Positions 6,039 to 7,719 of a DNA stretch of 7,719 nucleotides are shown here, in pieces; position 1 is the stretch's first letter, and each line of letters opens with the position of its first letter. Position numbers and translations under genes: made by a program. The notes below the pieces were generated by a model. That model was not told where the DNA came from. It did not search any database and worked only from the letters and a program-made list of their open reading frames with translations. Source of the DNA: Eubacterium sp. (GTDB lineage Bacteria; Bacillota; Clostridia; Oscillospirales; Acutalibacteraceae); NCBI GenBank assembly GCA_024696725.1, contig JAILGO010000027.1, forward strand, positions 1 through 7,719, given 5' to 3'.

Positions 6039-7560
6039 CGTTTTCTCCCTGTATTTTATTTAATGAAATGTGTACCGTAAGTCCTTTGCCTTCCTCGCCG
6101 GTAGCCCAGATGTTGCCGCCGTGGAGCTCAACTATCTGTTTACATACCGCAAGTCCGATGCCGGAGCCCTCGCTCGTTTTGCTTCTCGCCTTGTCGGCGC
6201 GGTAAAAGGTTTCGAATATTTTCGGAAGGCTTTCCGAGTCAAGTCCTATTCCGTTATCCGAAATGCTGATAATTACCGATTTGCTGTATTCCTGAGCCTC
6301 AAGAACGATTTTTCCCTTAACGTCCTTTTTAGCGTATTTTACCGAATTGGAAACGATATTCGTTATTACCCTCGAGAAGCGGTCGACATCGAGGTTAACT
6401 AAAACGCCGTCGCTGCAGTTGTTGTTATATTCAAAGTCAAAATTCTGTTTTTCAAGCTCAAAGCTCAGCTCGTCGGCGCAGTCGTTAAGAAAGCCGGTGA
6501 GGTCCGTAACGGCGGGGGAGAGCGTTATGCTTCCGAGCTCAAGACGCGAAATCGTAAGAAGGTCGTCGAGAAGGCGCTCCATTGTAAGAGTCGAGGAGTA
6601 AATCGTTTTTAAATAGTTTTCCTGCTTTTCGGGAGTGTTCGCTATACCGTCGCGAAGTCCCTCGACGTAGCCCTTTACCGAGGTAAGCGGCGTTCTGAGG
6701 TCGTGCGCTACGCCCGCTATCATTTCTTTACGCGACTGCTCGAGTGCGCTCTGCTTTTCAAGCGAGCTTTTCAGCTGAGCGGTCATGTGGTTAAACGACT
6801 TTACCGTTACGCCGATTTCGTTTGTCGAATCGTAGTCGATTTCGTAGTCGAGGTTTCCGTTCGCTATTTCGTTCGCACCGTCGGCGAGCTCTCTTATCGG
6901 CTTGCTTATGGTTTTTGAGGTTATAAGTGAAAGAACTATAATGGAAAGCACGAAAACGAGCGCGATAAATACCGCCATAACGCCCGTTCTGCTGAACAGC
7001 ATAGAAGGGAAGTCCTCCGCTCTGTAACGCGCGGATATATCCTTAACCGTGTAGTCATTACTCGCCGCGATAACGAGGTAACGCGAGCTTCCGTCGCTTG
7101 CGTGGTTAACTATAACCATACCGTTTTCGCCGAAATAGTTAACGTTTTTATCGTCCGTGATTTCCATTATACCGTTTGCGGTTTTAAGAACGTCCGCCTT
7201 TTTAGCCGTGGCATAGAATTCCTTATCGTTTTTCTCTATATACAGCTTTACGCCGAGCTCCTCGAGCGGAGAAACGAAGCCGCTCACGCTCGAGCGCTTA
7301 ACCTCGTCGCTGTCGGAGGAAATAAGCTCGTTTGAAATCGACGCCATAGTCTGATTCCACTGTATCTGGTTCAGCATCGAGTACGAATTCGTGGTAACCG
7401 TTGAATAATTAAAACGGCTTAAAACCGTGTGAAAAAACATTCCCGATATTCCCGCGAGTATAAGCACGGGTATAACGATTCCGAGAATTGAGGTAAGCGT
7501 TATTCTCGTCGAGATTTTCATATTCCGCGAGGAGCGCTTTAAGTTGCCTTCCTTATTCAT
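6013..7560 (-). CDS. Membrane sensor histidine kinase (HAMP-HisKA-HATPase)
   Basis: A 515-residue two-transmembrane sensor kinase. TM1 is at about 19-43, an extracellular sensor region at about 45-190 that I cannot assign to a known fold, and TM2 at about 192-214. HAMP follows at about 215-268 (SKPIRELADGANEIANGNL). HisKA holds the phosphorylated H286 in GVAHDLRTPLTSVKGY. The ATPase domain shows the N box (TNIVSNSVKYA, N401/N405), the DNGIG box at 435-439, FETFYRADKAR at 449-459 and the GSGIGLA box at 465-471. All catalytic motifs are intact. The ATG at 7558-7560 is supported by AGAGGTG with GAGG 6 nt upstream (7567-7570); the internal ATG at codon 14 has no ribosome site. It is the first gene of the pair; the response regulator begins before the kinase ends. 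The ligand is unknown. Confidence 0.96.
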   Translation of the reverse strand: MNKEGNLKRSSRNMKISTRITLTSILGIVIPVLILAGISGMFFHTVLSRFNYSTVTTNSYSMLNQIQWNQTMASISNELISSDSDEVKRSSVSGFVSPLEELGVKLYIEKNDKEFYATAKKADVLKTANGIMEITDDKNVNYFGENGMVIVNHASDGSSRYLVIAASNDYTVKDISARYRAEDFPSMLFSRTGVMAVFIALVFVLSIIVLSLITSKTISKPIRELADGANEIANGNLDYEIDYDSTNEIGVTVKSFNHMTAQLKSSLEKQSALEQSRKEMIAGVAHDLRTPLTSVKGYVEGLRDGIANTPEKQENYLKTIYSSTLTMERLLDDLLTISRLELGSITLSPAVTDLTGFLNDCADELSFELEKQNFDFEYNNNCSDGVLVNLDVDRFSRVITNIVSNSVKYAKKDVKGKIVLEAQEYSKSVIISISDNGIGLDSESLPKIFETFYRADKARSKTSEGSGIGLAVCKQIVELHGGNIWATGEEGKGLTVHISLNKIQGENDGKKDTDC

Positions 7561-7719
7561 ATTACACCTCTCTTTACGCTGATTTTATAACATTATCCGG
7601 ATTTTTACAAGAAAAAACAAGACAATCATCCTTTAGTTAATATTAATTTTATAAAATTCTGTAATTTTTATAAAGTTTTGTCTATATTTCTTATATTATA
7701 TTGACAATCATTCAAAATA
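7561..7719. promoter_or_regulatory. AT-rich divergent regulatory region with repeats and an outward -35 box
   Basis: No gene is seen here. The region holds a 9-bp direct repeat GACAATCAT at 7621-7629 and 7703-7711, a perfect 14-bp palindrome AATTTTATAAAATT at 7645-7658, and a second TTTATAAA core at 7667-7674, 19 bp from the first at 7648-7655. A perfect plus-strand -35 box TTGACA lies at 7701-7706; a matching -10 at 17-nt spacing would fall just beyond the right edge, so a divergent gene probably starts outside the window. Operator function is inference. Confidence 0.4.
7584..7620 (-). promoter_or_regulatory. Candidate promoters for the histidine kinase/response regulator operon
   Basis: Two overlapping options exist on the minus strand. 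One is TTGTTT (7615-7620), a 17-nt spacer and GATAAT (7592-7597). The other is TATAAA (7584-7589) preceded by TGT as an extended -10, with no good -35 at the right distance. Either would give a short leader containing the AGAGGTG ribosome site. I cannot tell which is used. Confidence 0.45.

Noticed and set aside
1..7719. CRISPR array, tRNA, rRNA, insertion sequence or attachment site
   Set aside because: No regularly spaced repeats, cloverleaf, transposase frame or terminal inverted repeats were found on either strand.

Overview
The window looks like a chromosomal stretch from a low-to-mid GC Clostridia-type Firmicute (Oscillospiraceae/Ruminococcus-like is my guess). The signs are strong Gram-positive Shine-Dalgarno sequences (GGAGGTGA, AGAGGTG), AT-rich intergenic regions with TG-extended -10 boxes, two lipoproteins with Gram-positive-style signal peptides, a fibronectin-III-like surface protein end, and families (DUF3048/YerB, NusG domain II, Gx transporter) typical of Firmicutes. 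This assignment is inference; no rRNA or other marker gene is present.

Layout. (1) At 1-215 is the 3' end of a plus-strand gene for a surface-type protein with a C-terminal fibronectin-III-like domain. A hairpin at about 217-257 terminates it and also the operon coming the other way. (2) At 3213-231 on the minus strand is a tight four-gene operon: DUF3048 lipoprotein, ApbE-type FAD:protein FMN transferase (lipoprotein), NusG-domain-II membrane protein, Gx transporter family protein. Gene junctions overlap or lie 2-6 nt apart. (3) The 3214-3399 intergenic region carries back-to-back promoters, both with 17-nt spacers and TG-extended -10 boxes. (4) At 3400-5301 on the plus strand is a 633-residue single-pass membrane protein. 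It has an acidic/charged cytoplasmic N-terminus and a large extracellular part made of two related modules, each with a DxDxDGxxE calcium-loop-like motif. It ends in a strong hairpin terminator. (5) At 7560-5340 on the minus strand is a two-component system, with the histidine kinase first and the OmpR/PhoB-type response regulator second, overlapping by 26 nt. (6) At 7561-7719 is an AT-rich regulatory region with kinase promoter candidates, repeats, and a perfect -35 box pointing out of the window.

How it fits together. The four-gene operon is best read as a module for extracytoplasmic flavin/redox chemistry. ApbE attaches FMN covalently to exported proteins; the NusG-II protein presents Cys/His motifs outside the membrane; the Gx transporter is a small polytopic membrane protein of a family often annotated, probably wrongly, as heptaprenyl diphosphate synthase component I. 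No FMN-acceptor motif (S/T-G-A-T type) is seen in any protein of the window, so the substrate must be encoded elsewhere. The 633-residue protein and the two-component system have no proven link to that operon. The adjacency of a sensor system and a large surface protein is suggestive only.
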